From the NCBI RefSeq assembly GCF_004210375.1, contig NC_134829.1, positions 55,048,107 through 55,112,106 on the forward strand: a DNA stretch of 64,000 nucleotides, in the 5' to 3' direction. This stretch comes from Tachypleus tridentatus. Taxonomy: Eukaryota > Arthropoda > Merostomata > Xiphosura > Limulidae. Positions 42,215 to 54,290 of the stretch are shown here, one piece after another. Below the pieces are notes generated by a model. That model was not told where the DNA came from and made no database searches. It saw only the letters and a list, made by a program, of their open reading frames with translations. The position numbers were made by a program, and so were the translations under genes. The stretch's first letter is position 1, and every line of letters begins with the position of its first letter.

Positions 42215-42800
42215 GTCTACTTTTCAACAATGTATTAAGATCAGAAAAGAGAAAAAGTCATTTGGAGCTAAATCTGATGAGTAAAATGGAGTGATTGAAT
42301 AATTCGAAGCCAGCATAATGGATAGTGTACAAAGCAACACACAATTTGTGAGATGGGTGTTGTCCTGATGAAAAAACATATTAAGCAACCCTCTTTTTTC
42401 TCTGATTTCTTGATGCAAGTTGTTGATGAAGGATACATAAGGTGCAGCATGGCCAGGTGGTTAAGGCACTCGACTCCTAATCCGAGGGTCGCGGGTTCCA
42501 ATATCTATCACACCAAACTTGCTCGCCATTTCAGCCATGAGGGCGTTATAAAATGACGGTCAATCCCATTATTTTTTTGGTGAAAGAACAGCTCAAGAGT
42601 TGTCGGGAGTGGTGATGAATAACTACTTTCCCTCTAGTCTTAAACTGCTAAAATAGCGATAGCTAGTTCAGATAGCCCTCGTGTAGCTTTGCGCGAAATT
42701 CAAAAACCAAACCAAGGATGCATAATAATAGCCTGTAATAGTTTGGTCCCTTTATAAATAATAAGTAGTACAACGTCATTAGCATACCACCACAAAACAA
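42215..42800 (-). pseudogene. mariner transposase remnant split by a SINE
   Basis: The minus-strand frame 42224-42418 reads HQEIREKRGLLNMFFHQDNT, followed by SSDLAPNDFFSFL. This matches the mariner block between the second catalytic Asp (FHQDN) and the third (SPDLAPCDFFLFP). On the other side of the nested SINE, GPNYYRLL (near 42755) continues the protein upstream. No ends are visible, so it is an old fragment. Confidence 0.75.
42441..42713 (+). repeat. SINE family A nested in the mariner remnant
   Basis: Target duplications AAGGATACATAA (42429-42440) and AAGGATGCATAA (42714-42725). The complete head (GGTTAAGGCACTCGACTC, GGGTTCCAAT) and tail (GTGTAGCTTTGCGCGAAATT) are present. Confidence 0.93.
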
Positions 42801-43157
42801 AAACAAAAAACTAAAACCTTCTTAGTAGAGGGTTGTGACTTGAACTACTTTAGAATGTGTGAAGTTGGGCGTTTCCAAAATTGCAAATTTTGCATTTTTG
42901 TCTCTAGGTCGAAGTGGTGAACAATGTTTCATCCATATAGTTACGAGTCTATTGGAGTATACGTTGGCTTTCAACAATTCGGATCTGTTTCAACTCAGAT
43001 GACAACATTCTTGGAACCCATTTAATATTAACTTTATTCATATCCAAACTTCCACTGAAATTGCTTGCTTTTGGTCGATTCACATCTAATGGCAATTTTT
43101 TAGTATATATAACCAAGTTAAGAACTTTATCCACTATTTCTGTTGTGGCTGTTCCCT
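42801..43157. other. Intergenic, no feature recognised
   Basis: Short chance frames only. Confidence 0.4.
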
Positions 43158-43250
43158 GTTGGGACAGCGGTAAGTCTACGGATTTAAACACTAAAATCAG
43201 TGGTTCGGTTCCTCTCAGTGGACACAAAAGATACATAAGTGAATCACGAA
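43158..43250 (+). repeat. SINE family B copy, truncated
   Basis: GGGACAGCGGTAAGTCTACG, CACTAAAATCAGTGGTTCGG and CCTCTCAGTGGACAC match family B. Confidence 0.75.
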
Positions 43251-43783
43251 TATAATGGACTACGTCACCCAGTGTTGGGATTCAAAAATTTAACAACCGT
43301 TTCTATCTCGCTGTACACCTCCATTTTTTGCAATGAAAAAATAATAAGAACATCTTACTGAAATAATTTATTTAGCATGCATTAAATATTTCCAAATCGC
43401 CTCTTCATTATCGTTAAAATATTTATTCCTTCCACGTTTGAGCATGTTGTCATCAGCTGTGTAGTTTTTTTAGCCACATTTGAACTGAAGAAGTGGGATC
43501 ACATGAATCCAATGGGAAGAGAGTCAAATTAATTATCATCAGGTTTGCCATATTTTCAACTGTAAGGTGGATTCTTTTATCTGAACATATGATATTCATT
43601 CTTTAAAAAAACATCTTTCTTCCTCTGCGGAACTAAGAGCAACAGTATTGATGATATGTTTAACCTCTTGTACAGTTCTTGGAATCTTATGATTATAGCG
43701 ATTTCGTAGAACATTTTCCACATAATCACAGAAATCATTAATGCTGATTTCATGATGAAAGAGCTTACTGAATTCTTACAGTT

Positions 43784-44086
43784 TTACTTCAGCGGCTCTC
43801 CAAGGGACAACAACTTCAGTGGCTCTCCAAGGAACAACAACAACTTCAGCGGCTCTTCAAGGAACAACAACTTTAGCGGCTTTCCAAGGGACAACAACTT
43901 CAGTGGCCTTCCAAGGGACAACAACTTCAGCGGTTTTCCAAAGGACAACTTCAGTGGCTTTCCAAAGGACAACAACTTCAGCGGCTTTCCAAAGGACAAC
44001 AACTTCAGTGGCTTTCCAAAGGACAACAACTTCAGCGGCTTTCTAAGGGACAACAACTTCATCAATATTCCATGAATCTGGTTCAA
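43784..44086. repeat. 27-bp minisatellite, about 10 copies, inside the hAT remnant
   Basis: The unit is GGACAACAACTTCAGCGGCT + TTCCAAA with some 24- and 30-bp variants. The period is a multiple of three, so frames on both strands stay open (SGFPKDNNF on plus); these are not host genes. It lies between the RNase-H part and the dimerisation part of the hAT remnant. Confidence 0.93.
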
Positions 44087-45312
44087 GTATGTTTATCAGT
44101 TCATGAATTTTATTGCGATTTTCTTGTACATTATTTTTTATCACAGTCCATCAATCTGGCTTTCATATTTTTTAATTAATGCTTCCAGCAGTTATTGTCT
44201 ACATATCTTTGGTTTTCAACAAACTCAATATTCTTAAAGGCGTCAGAAGCAAGGGTTTCACCAATTTTCTTTTCAAAGGTTTCCTTACTTTCTTTGAGCA
44301 TTTCAAATGCCTTAATGGCCTTTTTTAAAATTAGTTTTCAGGTCTTGCTAAGTTTAAATTTCTGGCTTGAAGAGCATCAGAAAGTAAAATAATGTTTTGT
44401 ATTATATCTTGCATTATTGCTAAATCCTCCAGCAACAATTTGTTGCAAAGACAGCTAGCCATTCCTGAATATTTTCCTCAGGAGAAAAATATTTGTAAAA
44501 TGTTGGATAAGCACGCCATACAGCAAGTGTTGATCTTATACTGCAAGTAGCTCATCTGGGTCCAAAAACTCTACCAAACTTCAAAATTTTTAATCCAGTT
44601 TCTTCCAAAATGTTGAAAAGTTCCATTTGGTTTTTGTTTGATTGTTGAAATATCGTGTATATTTTGCCTATGAAGTGAGTCACTTGTTTTATATCAGTGA
44701 TAGAATAATCTAAAACCAGTTGCAAGTGGTGATTTAAGTAATGCCAAATTATGATGTCAGGAAAATAATTTTTAAGTTTAGTGCTGACCCCCTGACTTGT
44801 GGCCAATCATTGAACTTCCATCATCTGAGCAGAATGTGACCAAATTATTTTTCAAATATCCATTATCAAATCCTGCGTCATGAAAACCTTTTAATAGAGA
44901 TGTGTATATAGTTTCAGCATTCTGTCCTTTCAGCTCAACCAAATCAAGAAAAACTGGTTTACTAGATATGGTTGAAGCTTCATCAATGATAAGACAGAGT
45001 TTTGAATTTTGTTCAATTGTTTTAGTAAACATTTCATTTTTAATTTCCTTTGCAATGTAATCAACTATTTTAACAGAAGTTTTCCGAGAATGAAGTCCCA
45101 CTCTCATGTTTAACCCATTTTTTTACTTGTAGCTCAATCTCATCTTCAACGTCAGAAAGTGGCCTGCTTCGTTTTACTACATTGTAGATTGTACTAAAAA
45201 CTTTACATGTCGAGCTGATGTATTTTGGTTTATTTTATCTAGGCATTTGGTAACTGCATCACCTGCACAATCTCTCAATTGTATTACACATATATTGTGT
45301 GCCTTCGACGAG

Positions 45313-45583
45313 GCTCGGCATGGCCAAGCGTGTTAAGGCGTTCGACTCGTAATCCGAGGGTGGTGGGTTCGAATCCTGGTCGCACCAAACATGCTCGCCC
45401 TTTCAGCTCTGGGACGTTATAATGTGACAGTCAATCCCACTACTCGTTGATAAAAGAGTAGCCCAAGAATTGGTGATGGGTGGTGATGACTAGCTGCCTT
45501 CCTTCTAGTCTTACACTGCTAAATTAGGGACGGCTAGCGCAGATAGCCCTCGAGTAGCTTTGCGTGAAATTAAAAACAAACAA
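45313..45583 (+). repeat. SINE family A nested in the hAT remnant
   Basis: Complete copy. Target duplications GCCTTCGACGAG (45301-45312) and GCGTTCGATGAA (45584-45595). It has A-box (TGGCCAAGCGTG) and B-box (GGTTCGAATCC) sequences and the anticodon-loop-like ACTCGTAAT. Confidence 0.95.
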
Positions 45584-46395
45584 GCGTTCGATGAAAAACG
45601 TTCGTTCATTTTTATTCTGAGAGATGCTTGCTGGACAGTTTTATTCCTTCCTGATGCTTCAACACTGTAACTTATCCATCTATACGTGAGGTTCCTTCAT
45701 GTTTATAGAATCAAATTTGGCGCAGTCATTACAACCAAGTTTCTTCTTGCGAACAAACAACCCATCATATTTTTCTTGAACTACTCGGCCTGCTTCACGC
45801 TCCAGCAATCATCTCTAGTTTGGGCAGTACTAGAAGCGAAAGTTTCATCGCTTCTTGAAGTTGCAAGTGTTAGATGTTCAGTTGGATCTTACTTTGAAGT
45901 TTCAGTTCTTGGGGGTTTTTCTGACAAACTCCAGTATATCATGTTGTCGCTTCATTTCAAGGGCTGAAGCCTGAAATGCCAAAATTCCTTTATTCAAAAA
46001 TAAATGTATTAATATAATGTTTTATTAAACTTTTACCAAAAGGGCTAAAAATATAAATTATTTTCAAATTATTTTTATAATAATCTTCTAATTTTTTTGG
46101 TGGCATATGAACAAAGAAAATTAATTTAACGTTTAACTGTTTTTACAAATATTGTTTTTAGGTGTCGCTGTTCCGCTTACAGTAGTTGATTTCATATGAT
46201 TAGTATATATGAACAAGTATAAATATTGTGAAATATAGTTTTACCAAGTCATACAATTATAACACAAATGTAGTACTATGGTGTTACGGTTCATGTTTAT
46301 ATCTATTATTGGAATATTTTTCTACTTGAGTACCAGCTTATTAAGCCTAGTATCCAAATTTCGTATCCTGTCAGTATGAAAATACAAGTAAAGAG

Positions 46396-46675
46396 TTTGT
46401 TTGTTTGTTTTGGAATTTCGCACAAAGCTACTCGAGGGCTATCTGTGCTAGCCGTCCCTAATTTAGCAGTGTAAGACTAGAGGGAAGGCAGCTAGTCATC
46501 ACCACCCACCGCCAACTCGTGGGCTACTCTTTTACCAACGAAGAGTGGGAGTGACCGTCACATTATAACGCCCCCACGGATGGGAGGGCGAGCATGGTTG
46601 GCGTGGGTCGGGCTCGAACCCGCGACCCTCAGATTACAAAGCGCACGCCTTAACGCGCTAGGCCATGCCAGGCCT
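46396..46675 (-). repeat. SINE family A, second nested copy in hAT
   Basis: Complete, reverse orientation, with (GTTT)n tail at the left. Perfect target duplications CAAGTAAAGAG (46385-46395 and 46676-46686). This points to a recent insertion. Confidence 0.95.
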
Positions 46676-46686
46676 CAAGTAAAGAG

Positions 46687-47196
46687 AGATTCAGTAACCT
46701 GGGCAAAAACATGAGATGTATTTTATTCCCTTAGACGGTCAGACGCCATCTACATTTAACATTTTTGGACATATGCATATTAAAATAACTTGTTCGTGTC
46801 TGAATAAATTAAATGCTTAACCGGCACAATTTGCCTATAAAAAGATGAGGGGCAGCAATATTAACCAATCAGTATTGAAAAGACCGATGACGAAAACATC
46901 AATCCAAATTTTGCTTTAGAATAGTAAAACCTACAAAATAACATTAAACCTTACGATTTAACGTTAATAGCGTAGAAGTCTACATAGACTACCTTCTTTT
47001 CTCTGTCTGCTTCAGGTATGATAGATAACTGATACCAAATGTTCACACAGGAAAATGTAGGCCTACATTAGTCTACGGCAATGCTCTTCTTCCTTTGTCT
47101 AAGATGGCTGATCTGTCACTTGTAGAGGCCCGTGCAAATTCGGCCTCAAAAGTTATCGTACTAATTTACGATTGTGTTATTGCGCGTGACTTTAAG
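46687..47196. other. hAT 5' region, no coding signal
   Basis: Between the nested SINE and the 33-bp array. It presumably carried the hAT promoter and 5' leader; nothing specific is recognised. Confidence 0.4.
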
Positions 47197-47395
47197 GAGC
47201 AAGAATCCCCATAACGACAGTCTATTACGTAGCATGAATTCCCATAGCGACAGTCGATTACGTAGCAAGAATCCCCATAGCGACAGTCGATTACGTAGCA
47301 TGAATTCCCATAGTGACAGTCGATTACGTAGCATGAATCCCCATAGCGACAATCGATTACGTAGCATGAATCCCCATAGTGACAGTCGAAATATT
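47197..47395. repeat. 33-bp minisatellite, six copies, near the hAT right end
   Basis: The unit is GAATCCCCATAGCGACAGTC + GATTACGTAGCAT. Being 33 bp long it keeps three frames open (68-81 codons); these are not genes. Confidence 0.93.
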
Positions 47396-47515
47396 GTACA
47401 TCTACCATTAGAGGGCTAAGAGTCGGTAAGAACCGGTTCGGCGAACTCGTTAAATTTTAAGAACATGTTCTTATGAACCGGTGTGAACCAGCTGAATCCC
47501 ACCACTGATTTCACC

Positions 47516-48802
47516 AACTAGCCAGAATAATATACTGTTTCCAACCAAAAGGTAGAAATTCTAGTGACAAAATTAGTCAACGGATTTCTCTAAAATTTGG
47601 TGTGCTCATAGAATTTTATTGCAATCAGGAACGAAACTCTGAGTAAAGTTTTTTCCTCAGGAAAATGTCAGATCCTTGGGATTGAAAAGACCACAATAAC
47701 AGCCCTTCATTCATCTTCTGATAGCAAGGTGTAGTGATACATCACCTGCTGTTAAATCATTTTTACCATATGTGTGGACGATCATCAGAAGATGTCGAAT
47801 GATTATCTTCCTCTGATTCTGATGAGTTACTGAATAACTGTTCATGACATCACTGGCAATACTTCATCATAACATTTGTGAGAGAAATTAAAGTGTCATT
47901 GAACCTCCAAAGAACTGTTCCTCAGAAGAGTCTTACACAAAATGTGTGAAAAGATTGAGGAATACCACCGATGTCACGTGTGACTTTACCTGAGAAAGAT
48001 TTAAATTGATCAGTGATAAAATAAAAAGTTGCTACAATGTTGATAATACTGGATTACATCAAGATGCCATGAAATGACTACACAATCTGCACTGCAAGAA
48101 GAGACGAGCTTTAAAACAAAGCAGGTGCTAGGAGGTGTCATATGCTGTGCTGAGAAGAATCAATGAAGTGGTTTACATAATATAGCAAGACAAATGATCC
48201 ATGACAGATGTCATACTATATGAATATGTTTGAAAGTATGTCAGCAAGAGAAAAGCTACTCTAGAGAAGAACTTGGTAGTAGAAACTCAGTATTTTACAT
48301 CTCTTGTCTAAAGTATCATCAAGGATGGAGCTGCCTGCAAATTCCTTCAACGAACTACCCAGGAAGAACTCCCTTAGCAACAAGGTGGCCAGTGATAAGA
48401 CATCATCCCTTCTGTATATCATAGTCCTAAAAGGAAAAAAACCCACCAAAAAGACTTGGCGACTGGTCAATGTTTATTTGTTGTTAGGATTGTCCAAGGG
48501 ATTTCACAATCTGAAAAAGAGAGTGGTGTTATAAGTTATATTTTTAATGTTCTAGTTTAGATTTTAGCTAAAGAGAGAATCATGTTATTATGATGACGTT
48601 AAATTAAGCCTAGAAAGTCCTAATGATTTAATGCCAAGTTTTCTAGAACTTTCGAGGATATATTATAAATATGGGGACAGAAGAGCATGGAGATTATAGA
48701 TGTGGAGTTAGACGAAGGGTTAGTAAAGTTGTTTCTATCTGGTAGAGTGAATTAGTCAGTGTTAACACCTCACTGACTACTTATAAGTGACAGAGTAACT
48801 GA
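47516..48802. other. Intergenic, no feature identified
   Basis: Several short frames at 48230-48534 overlap on both strands. A low-grade transposase-like composition around 47790-47960 could not be tied to a family. Confidence 0.4.
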
Positions 48803-48930
48803 ATAAACAAACAAACAAAAGATAAGTACAAAGTTACACAAGCGACTATCTGTGCTTTGCCCACTACGTGAATCGAAACCTGGTTTCTAGCGCTCTAAGT
48901 CCGCTGATATACCACTGTTCCAGTAGAGAG
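48803..48930 (-). repeat. SINE family B-like copy
   Basis: Reverse orientation: AACAAACAAACAAAAG tail, TGTGCTTTGCCCACTACGTG, AATCGAAACCTGGTTTCTAG, CCGCTGATATACCACTGTTC. Confidence 0.65.
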
Positions 48931-49113
48931 CTACATTTTTGTAATGTGTTCGCTCATTAGGCGAAAATTTTATATTATTTTGCGAAAATAATGTAATAAT
49001 AATAGATTAGCTTAATATATTTTATGACGATTCTTTTGCATAGATTTCCTGAAATAAATAAGAACTCCAACGTTTAAAAAATATACAATGATTTATTGCA
49101 TAAAGTTAAAAGC

Positions 49114-49392
49114 TTGTTTGTTTGTTTTAAATGTCGCACAAAGATACTCGAGGGATATCTATGCTAGCCGTCCCTAATTTAGCAGTGTAAGACTAGAGGG
49201 AAGGCAGCTAGTCATCACCACCCACCGCCAACTCGTGGGCTACTCTTTTACCAACGAAGAGTGGGATTGACCGTCACATTATAACGCACTCACGACTGAA
49301 AGGGCGAGCATGTTTGGCGCGACGGGGATGAGAACCCGCGACCCTCAGATTAGGAGTCGCACGCCTTAACACGCTTGGCCATGCCGAGCCTT
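49114..49392 (-). repeat. SINE family A copy, complete
   Basis: Reverse orientation with target duplications AAGTTAAAAGC (49103-49113 and 49393-49403). It shows the full body from the (GTTT)n tail to the GGCCATGCCGAGCC head. Confidence 0.95.
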
Positions 49393-49512
49393 AAGTTAAA
49401 AGCAAAGTATACAATTAAAAAAAAAACTACATGTTTAGGTAGGTAAAATTCCACCATCTTCAGGAGACCAAAAGAAGCGTAAGAAATTTCAGTGTGATAG
49501 AAGTAAGTGTCT

Positions 49513-49632
49513 CCCTAATAGGGCAAGGGAAAGTCTAGGGATTTACAACGCTAAAATATGGGTTTCGGTTTCTCTCGGTGGACTCAGCAGATAGTTTTAT
49601 GTGGCTTTGTTATGAGGAAACAAACAAACAAG
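49513..49632 (+). repeat. SINE family B copy
   Basis: GGATTTACAACGCTAAAATA, GGTTTCGGTTTCTCTCGGTG, GACTCAGCAGATAG, GTGGCTTTGTTATGAGGAAA, then (CAAA)n. Confidence 0.8.
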
Positions 49633-49901
49633 CTACTCTCTTCAAGTAATGCACCAGTACAGTGTCACTGTAGTTTTTTCGTAGGCCTTTCAATCACAGC
49701 ATAGTTCACATGAATTATACCACTTCTCTACAGATACCCGGCCTTCAACCAAGTGGAAGCATTATCTTATTCTTTCTAGTGTCTTCTTAACACCGAAGTG
49801 TCCAGTTGTTGTGAAGATGATGGAGTGCCCTTGGGACATAGACTCTACGAAACTATCAACTGTAGTGATTGTTTTTATTCATAAATATTTTCCCTTTTCC
49901 A

Positions 49902-50177
49902 AGGCCCGACATGGCCAGGTGGTTAAGAAACTCGACTCGTAATCCTAGGGTTTCGGGTTCGAATCCCCATCGCACCATACATGCTCGCCCTGTCAGCTGT
50001 GAGGGCATTATAATGTGACGGTCAATCCTACTATTCATTGGAGAAAGAGTAGCTCAAGAGTTGGCGGTGGGTGGTGATGGCTAGCTGCCTTCCCTCAAGA
50101 CTTACACTGCTAAACCTAGGATGGCTAGCGCAGATAGCCCTCGTGTAGCTTTGCGCGAAGTGCAAAACAAACCAAAC
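49902..50177 (+). repeat. SINE family A copy, complete
   Basis: Head GGCCCGACATGGCCAGGTGG, B box GGGTTCGAATCCCC, tail GCGCGAAGTGCAAAACAAAC. The flanks CCCTTTTCC and CCCTTTCC are a likely short target duplication. Confidence 0.92.
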
Positions 50178-51281
50178 CCTTTCCTGATATAACAAGTTCT
50201 CTTGCAGGTATAATGAACCCTACTGTGGTCAGTACATTTTTGTTTTCTAACTGTATGGAGTGACTGTTTGCTATGAGGATCTTTCTGCACTATTTTTGAG
50301 CCACTGATATCTTTTCCCTGAGAATAGGTGTGTTGAACTATATAAGCTCCTTACCATCACTTGTGAATGTGACAGTTTCTCATTTTCTCACAGTGTTTGT
50401 ACTCCTTACTAACACATGGTATTTGGGATAATGCTCGAACATTCTCATAACCAGCGATTACTAGAAAGACCTAGTATGACTTGGATATAAGGAATCCATA
50501 CGTATATAATTTTGGTCATGAGCTAACTGAATCAGTGAAGCCTTACAGGTAGATTTTTCCTTACTCGGCTATGATATAAGTGTATAACCAGCCATAATCC
50601 ACAAGTAACGTAAATGTAGGTTTCTTGTGTTCGTATATGTAGTTTATTTGAGATTTACCTTTGTTGGGATGAAACCTCTAACTACGAGGATTAAAAACAT
50701 TTAATTTTACTGTCGAATTTTAGCTTAATATTATTATTTTAACAAATATTAAAGTCTGATAGGAGCAAGCAAACTACTTAGAGCAAAACAAAATCAACCT
50801 GGTTTTGAGAGTAGCTAATTAGATTTACTTTTTCCTACCCATATATAAATTAACATTTAATGATTCATTTGGTGTCTGATGGTCGTTAAGCTAATTATTG
50901 ATTCCCATGGAATAAAGCAAGTTTCTAACAGTCATAGTTTCTAAAGACAACCAAGTTTCCAAATAAAGGCTCAAAATAAATGTTTTCTGTGAATTTCTCA
51001 GACATGCAGTGTAATTTGTACTCAGATATGTGTGTCGAGGTAAAACAGTGTATGTATAATAAATAACTGTATTACGAAATTGCTGATCCACTGGCCGTCT
51101 TGATATGTAGCAGAAGATACACTGAAGGGTGCTTTGTGTAAAATGTCTTTACTTTAGTAGATTATTTTGGTTTTAATTGTTAATTCTGTCATACACAGCA
51201 ATGGCTAAGTGGTATTCTTAAGACTGCAAGTTTTGTTCCTTATGGTATTGTTCAGTCGAATTTGTTTTCTGTTTGAACTTG
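50178..51281. other. Intergenic, no feature identified
   Basis: Minus-strand reading near 50180-50420 gives short peptide stretches that might be retroelement debris, but none reaches a level I would name. Confidence 0.35.
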
Positions 51282-51558
51282 GGCCCGGTATGGCCAAGCG
51301 TGTTAAGGCGTTCGACTCGTCATACGAGCATCGCGGGTTTGAATCCCGCTCGCACCAAAAATGATTACCCTGTTAGCCGTGGTGGTGTTATAATGTAACG
51401 GTCAATCCCACTATGCGTTGGTAAATGAGTAGGCCCAGAGGTGGCGCTGGGTGGTGATGACTAGCTACCTGCCCTCTAGTCTTACGCTGCTAAATTAGGG
51501 ACGGGTAGCGCGGATAGCCCTCGAGTAGCTTTGCGTTAAATTCAAAACAAACAAACTG
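51282..51558 (+). repeat. SINE family A copy, complete
   Basis: Head GGGCCCGGTATGGCCAAGCG, then GTTAAGGCGTTCGACTCGTC, B box GGGTTTGAATCCC, tail TTAAATTCAAAACAAACAAA. No clear target duplication seen. Confidence 0.93.
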
Positions 51559-54290
51559 CGAATTTTAAGGTTTTACGTCATGTGCATTAACTATTAAACT
51601 AAACAGTGTTCATGAAGATAGTATCAGCTGAGCAACATGTTTTGTTTTGCTGTTTGTGTAGAAGTTTTCCAGTATATTTCTAGTGTACATACCAGTAACT
51701 GATGCAAAAATCAAAGCTGAAAATCAACCAAGATTAAAATTGTGGAACGTATTTTGTAATTAGAGAACTGTTTATGTTTAAAACTATTGATATAGACGGA
51801 TTAGGAAATTATTTAATCTCCATGAGTTTTAAATTTCTTTCTTTGGTCCTGAAGGTAATTCTAGGAAAGAAATTAAGATTTTGTTCAATGAATATTAACA
51901 ATATAAATCAGAATTAAACTCAGGTATATTTATTATAATTATATTTCGTGTAAAATAAACCGACAAACTGTCGGTGAAATAGAAATTATGGAACATGCTT
52001 TCCAAAGACCAACTAGAATGTCAGAAAAGTAAACATTTATTAGATAAATATGACCCAACATTTGCCAACATTTCTTTATTTAGTAATTTGTTTTTACTGG
52101 AAAGAATCTTAGAGAGACTTGACAATGAAGGAAATAACGGATCTCTTGGTCCATCTGGACTGTCCCATCCATTAAACAGCTTTTATCTTTCAAATATTTA
52201 TCACGTTTCCCTCAAGATATGTTATAATTTACTACAGCTATCACACATGAAGGCAATCCATTCCAAAAGTAAAGTACAATGTTAGCAATAGGAAACTTTC
52301 TTAACTGAAGATGATTCATACTTTGTGAGAATGCATAGCTTTACTATTGTTCACTATTAAGTACAAAAAGAGAAGATAAATAATAGATCAACACTTACCG
52401 ATCCTATCTCAGTCAGATCCCTTTTAACACTAAACCATGTTAAGATTTGATTGAAAGAAAGACAAAGGATTAGATTGTTATATGCTATTCCTTGATTTCT
52501 ACGTGATGTACTCTACCCCTTTCTAGAGGAGTTTGAATCCTGATTTATACTTATAAACAGAAATGGAAATACTTAAGATAGAAATAGCTTGCAAGTATTC
52601 CCTAAATGAAATAAACGAGATATTTGTAAGAAGTTAAACAAGGAGGAACACTTAAGCCAATGCATTGTAGAAGCACATAAAAATCATGAGACTTCTCGCT
52701 TTCAGATATCGTATATATACTATTATATTATGATGATATTTTGGGACACTTACTTATACCTTCCTCTGAGTCTATATGTTTGTGTTGTTTCAGTGAGGAG
52801 AAATCAACATTGAAATGAATTAATAAAATATTTTTCCTAAATCATTTTGTTTAGATGTTCTTAAAGGTTATTGATGTTTTGCGAAACATTTTAATAAACA
52901 TTTTGTTGTTTTTATACTAATCTCAGTTACCCAGTTTAAGATTAAACGGACTTGTACATCTTACATTCTTTTGAAATCACTATCGAGTAACCAAAATCTA
53001 TTCAATTTTTTTTTTAGTGAAGACAAAGAAATTTTCCATTGATTGTAACTATAAACTGTCATCTTTTAAACAGGAATTTTATAATAACTAGCCGGGGTAT
53101 TCGTACCCTGGACAAAAGTTATATAAATTTATGATTAATGAAAGGCTATATTACGATATGAAAAGTTGTTTCCTTTATATATAATTAAAAACAACAACAA
53201 CCCAAACGCCTATAAAAACAGCAAAACACAAAATGGGCCAAATTTGGTGAAGAGTCATCAATAGGTACAAAGTAGTGGTTGAAAAAACCAAAAACATTCA
53301 TAACACTGCTAAGTATTTACATGGATATACAACAAACAGTACGATTATATTTCTATAGATGGCGCTAGTGCATTAGACCAGCGTGAGATGTATTCATAAG
53401 GTCATATCTGCACCCTAAAAATGGAAATAAATAGAGTTCTTCATGACAGAAAACGGAGACAAAACGTGAAAATCGTTACCCATGTTGCAAATCTACATGT
53501 ACACAAGCTAAACAATTCGCGAAGTTGGGTTTGCACATCGCATAATAAAAAGGTTTTTCCAGTATCATGTAAGCAAGAGTTCTCTTATAGTATGATAGTT
53601 TTGAAAAAAAAAGAGTTAGTTACGTTAGTACTTTTTTAGGTAGTAGCTAGAAAACTTACATTTTTTTAAGGGGTTGGGTGTGTAATCTGTCTTCTTGACA
53701 AAGATTAAATGACAGGTTTATATCATTGTCTTTTTTATTATTGCTAAATAGAATAACCACCAGAATTTGAAGTCTTTTCATAATTAAAGTTTACTAAAGT
53801 AAAAACAAAAAAATCAATTGTTTTGACAAAGAGAGCAAGAGACATAAATGATAAAAAATAATGTAAAAAGGTTTTCAGAATCCAAAATATTGGAGAAATG
53901 AGTTACTAAGTCTTTAGACAGAATTTTAAAGAAGGCAGCAAAACTGTTATCACAGATTTTTCATTACAACATTTCCTTCAAATGTATTCTGATATAAAAT
54001 GTAAATCGTTTTTTTTTTTAATTTATGTGGATTTGGTGACAAATGTATAAAATAATCGTACGAGTCTTTTGAGGTAAATCATATGCTAAACATCACCCAC
54101 TTCTGTTGCAATATAGAACCTCGATGTGTTTTAAAACACTTAGATTATTATAACAACCAAGATATGTTTAATTCTCCTGTTGAAATGTGAGAGCTACATT
54201 TGAAATGATGTTCTATTAGCTACCAGTTTAGTATCCCTTCCTACCAGAAAGTAAATCTTTACTATTATAAAGATCATTAAACTTCAGTTA
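51559..54290. other. Intergenic; one unassigned 96-codon frame
   Basis: The plus-strand frame 51995-52285 (MLSKDQLECQKSKHLLDKYD...) is not repeat-derived but has no recognised similarity and no clear splice context. A 72-codon frame at 53421-53639 also looks accidental. Confidence 0.35.

Larger units (their letters stand above)
43390..45955 (-). pseudogene. hAT transposase remnant (KIAA1586/ZMYM-like)
   Basis: Minus-strand pieces lie in hAT order. A start MKRQHDILEFVRK (45955) is followed by FVRKKKLGCNDCAKFDSI (near 45740), then RPLSDVEDEIELQ before the RNase-H-like domain. The frame 44778-45107 has CLIIDEAST (first catalytic Asp) and NLVTFCSDDGSSMIGHKSG (second Asp). The frame 44552-44806 has FPDIIIWHYLNHHLQLVLD and GLKILKFGRVFGPR. 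A dimerisation-domain remnant lies near 43390-43640 (SSAEEERCF, then TADDNMLKRG). The relatives are KIAA1586-type proteins, themselves hAT-derived. A SINE, stops and shifts make it inactive. Confidence 0.82.
43270..47507 (-). mobile_element. hAT transposon, decayed, with nested SINEs and minisatellites
   Basis: Left end CAGTGTTGGGATTCA (43270) and right end TGAATCCCACCACTG (47493-47507) are inverted copies with one mismatch, the usual hAT CAGTG start. The flanking 8 bp are ACGTCACC (43262-43269) and ATTTCACC (47508-47515), six of eight matching, as expected for an old hAT duplication. The interior holds a minus-strand transposase remnant from 45955 to about 43390, two SINEs (45313, 46396), a 27-bp array and a 33-bp array. 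Total 4.24 kb. Confidence 0.8.

Noticed and set aside
43752-44086. Glycine/asparagine-rich repeat protein
   Set aside because: Frame of the 27-bp minisatellite within the hAT remnant, open in several frames on both strands.
44552-45107. Host KIAA1586-like SUMO ligase gene
   Set aside because: It lies between hAT-type ends with an 8-bp flanking match, is broken by frame shifts and a SINE, and so is a transposase remnant.
45313-45400. Functional tRNA gene (threonine-like, also at 49905, 51285 and other SINE heads)
   Set aside because: Each tRNA-like head is joined to the same SINE body and tail and flanked by target duplications. Stems carry mismatches, and no Pol III T-run follows the 3' end.
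49650-50420. Retroelement polyprotein debris flanking the SINE at 49902
   Set aside because: Only short, stop-broken peptide stretches with weak resemblance; not enough to name a family.
51995-52285. Possible coding exon (96 codons)
   Set aside because: No similarity recognised, no clear acceptor or donor, and no neighbouring exon. Could be chance at this AT content.
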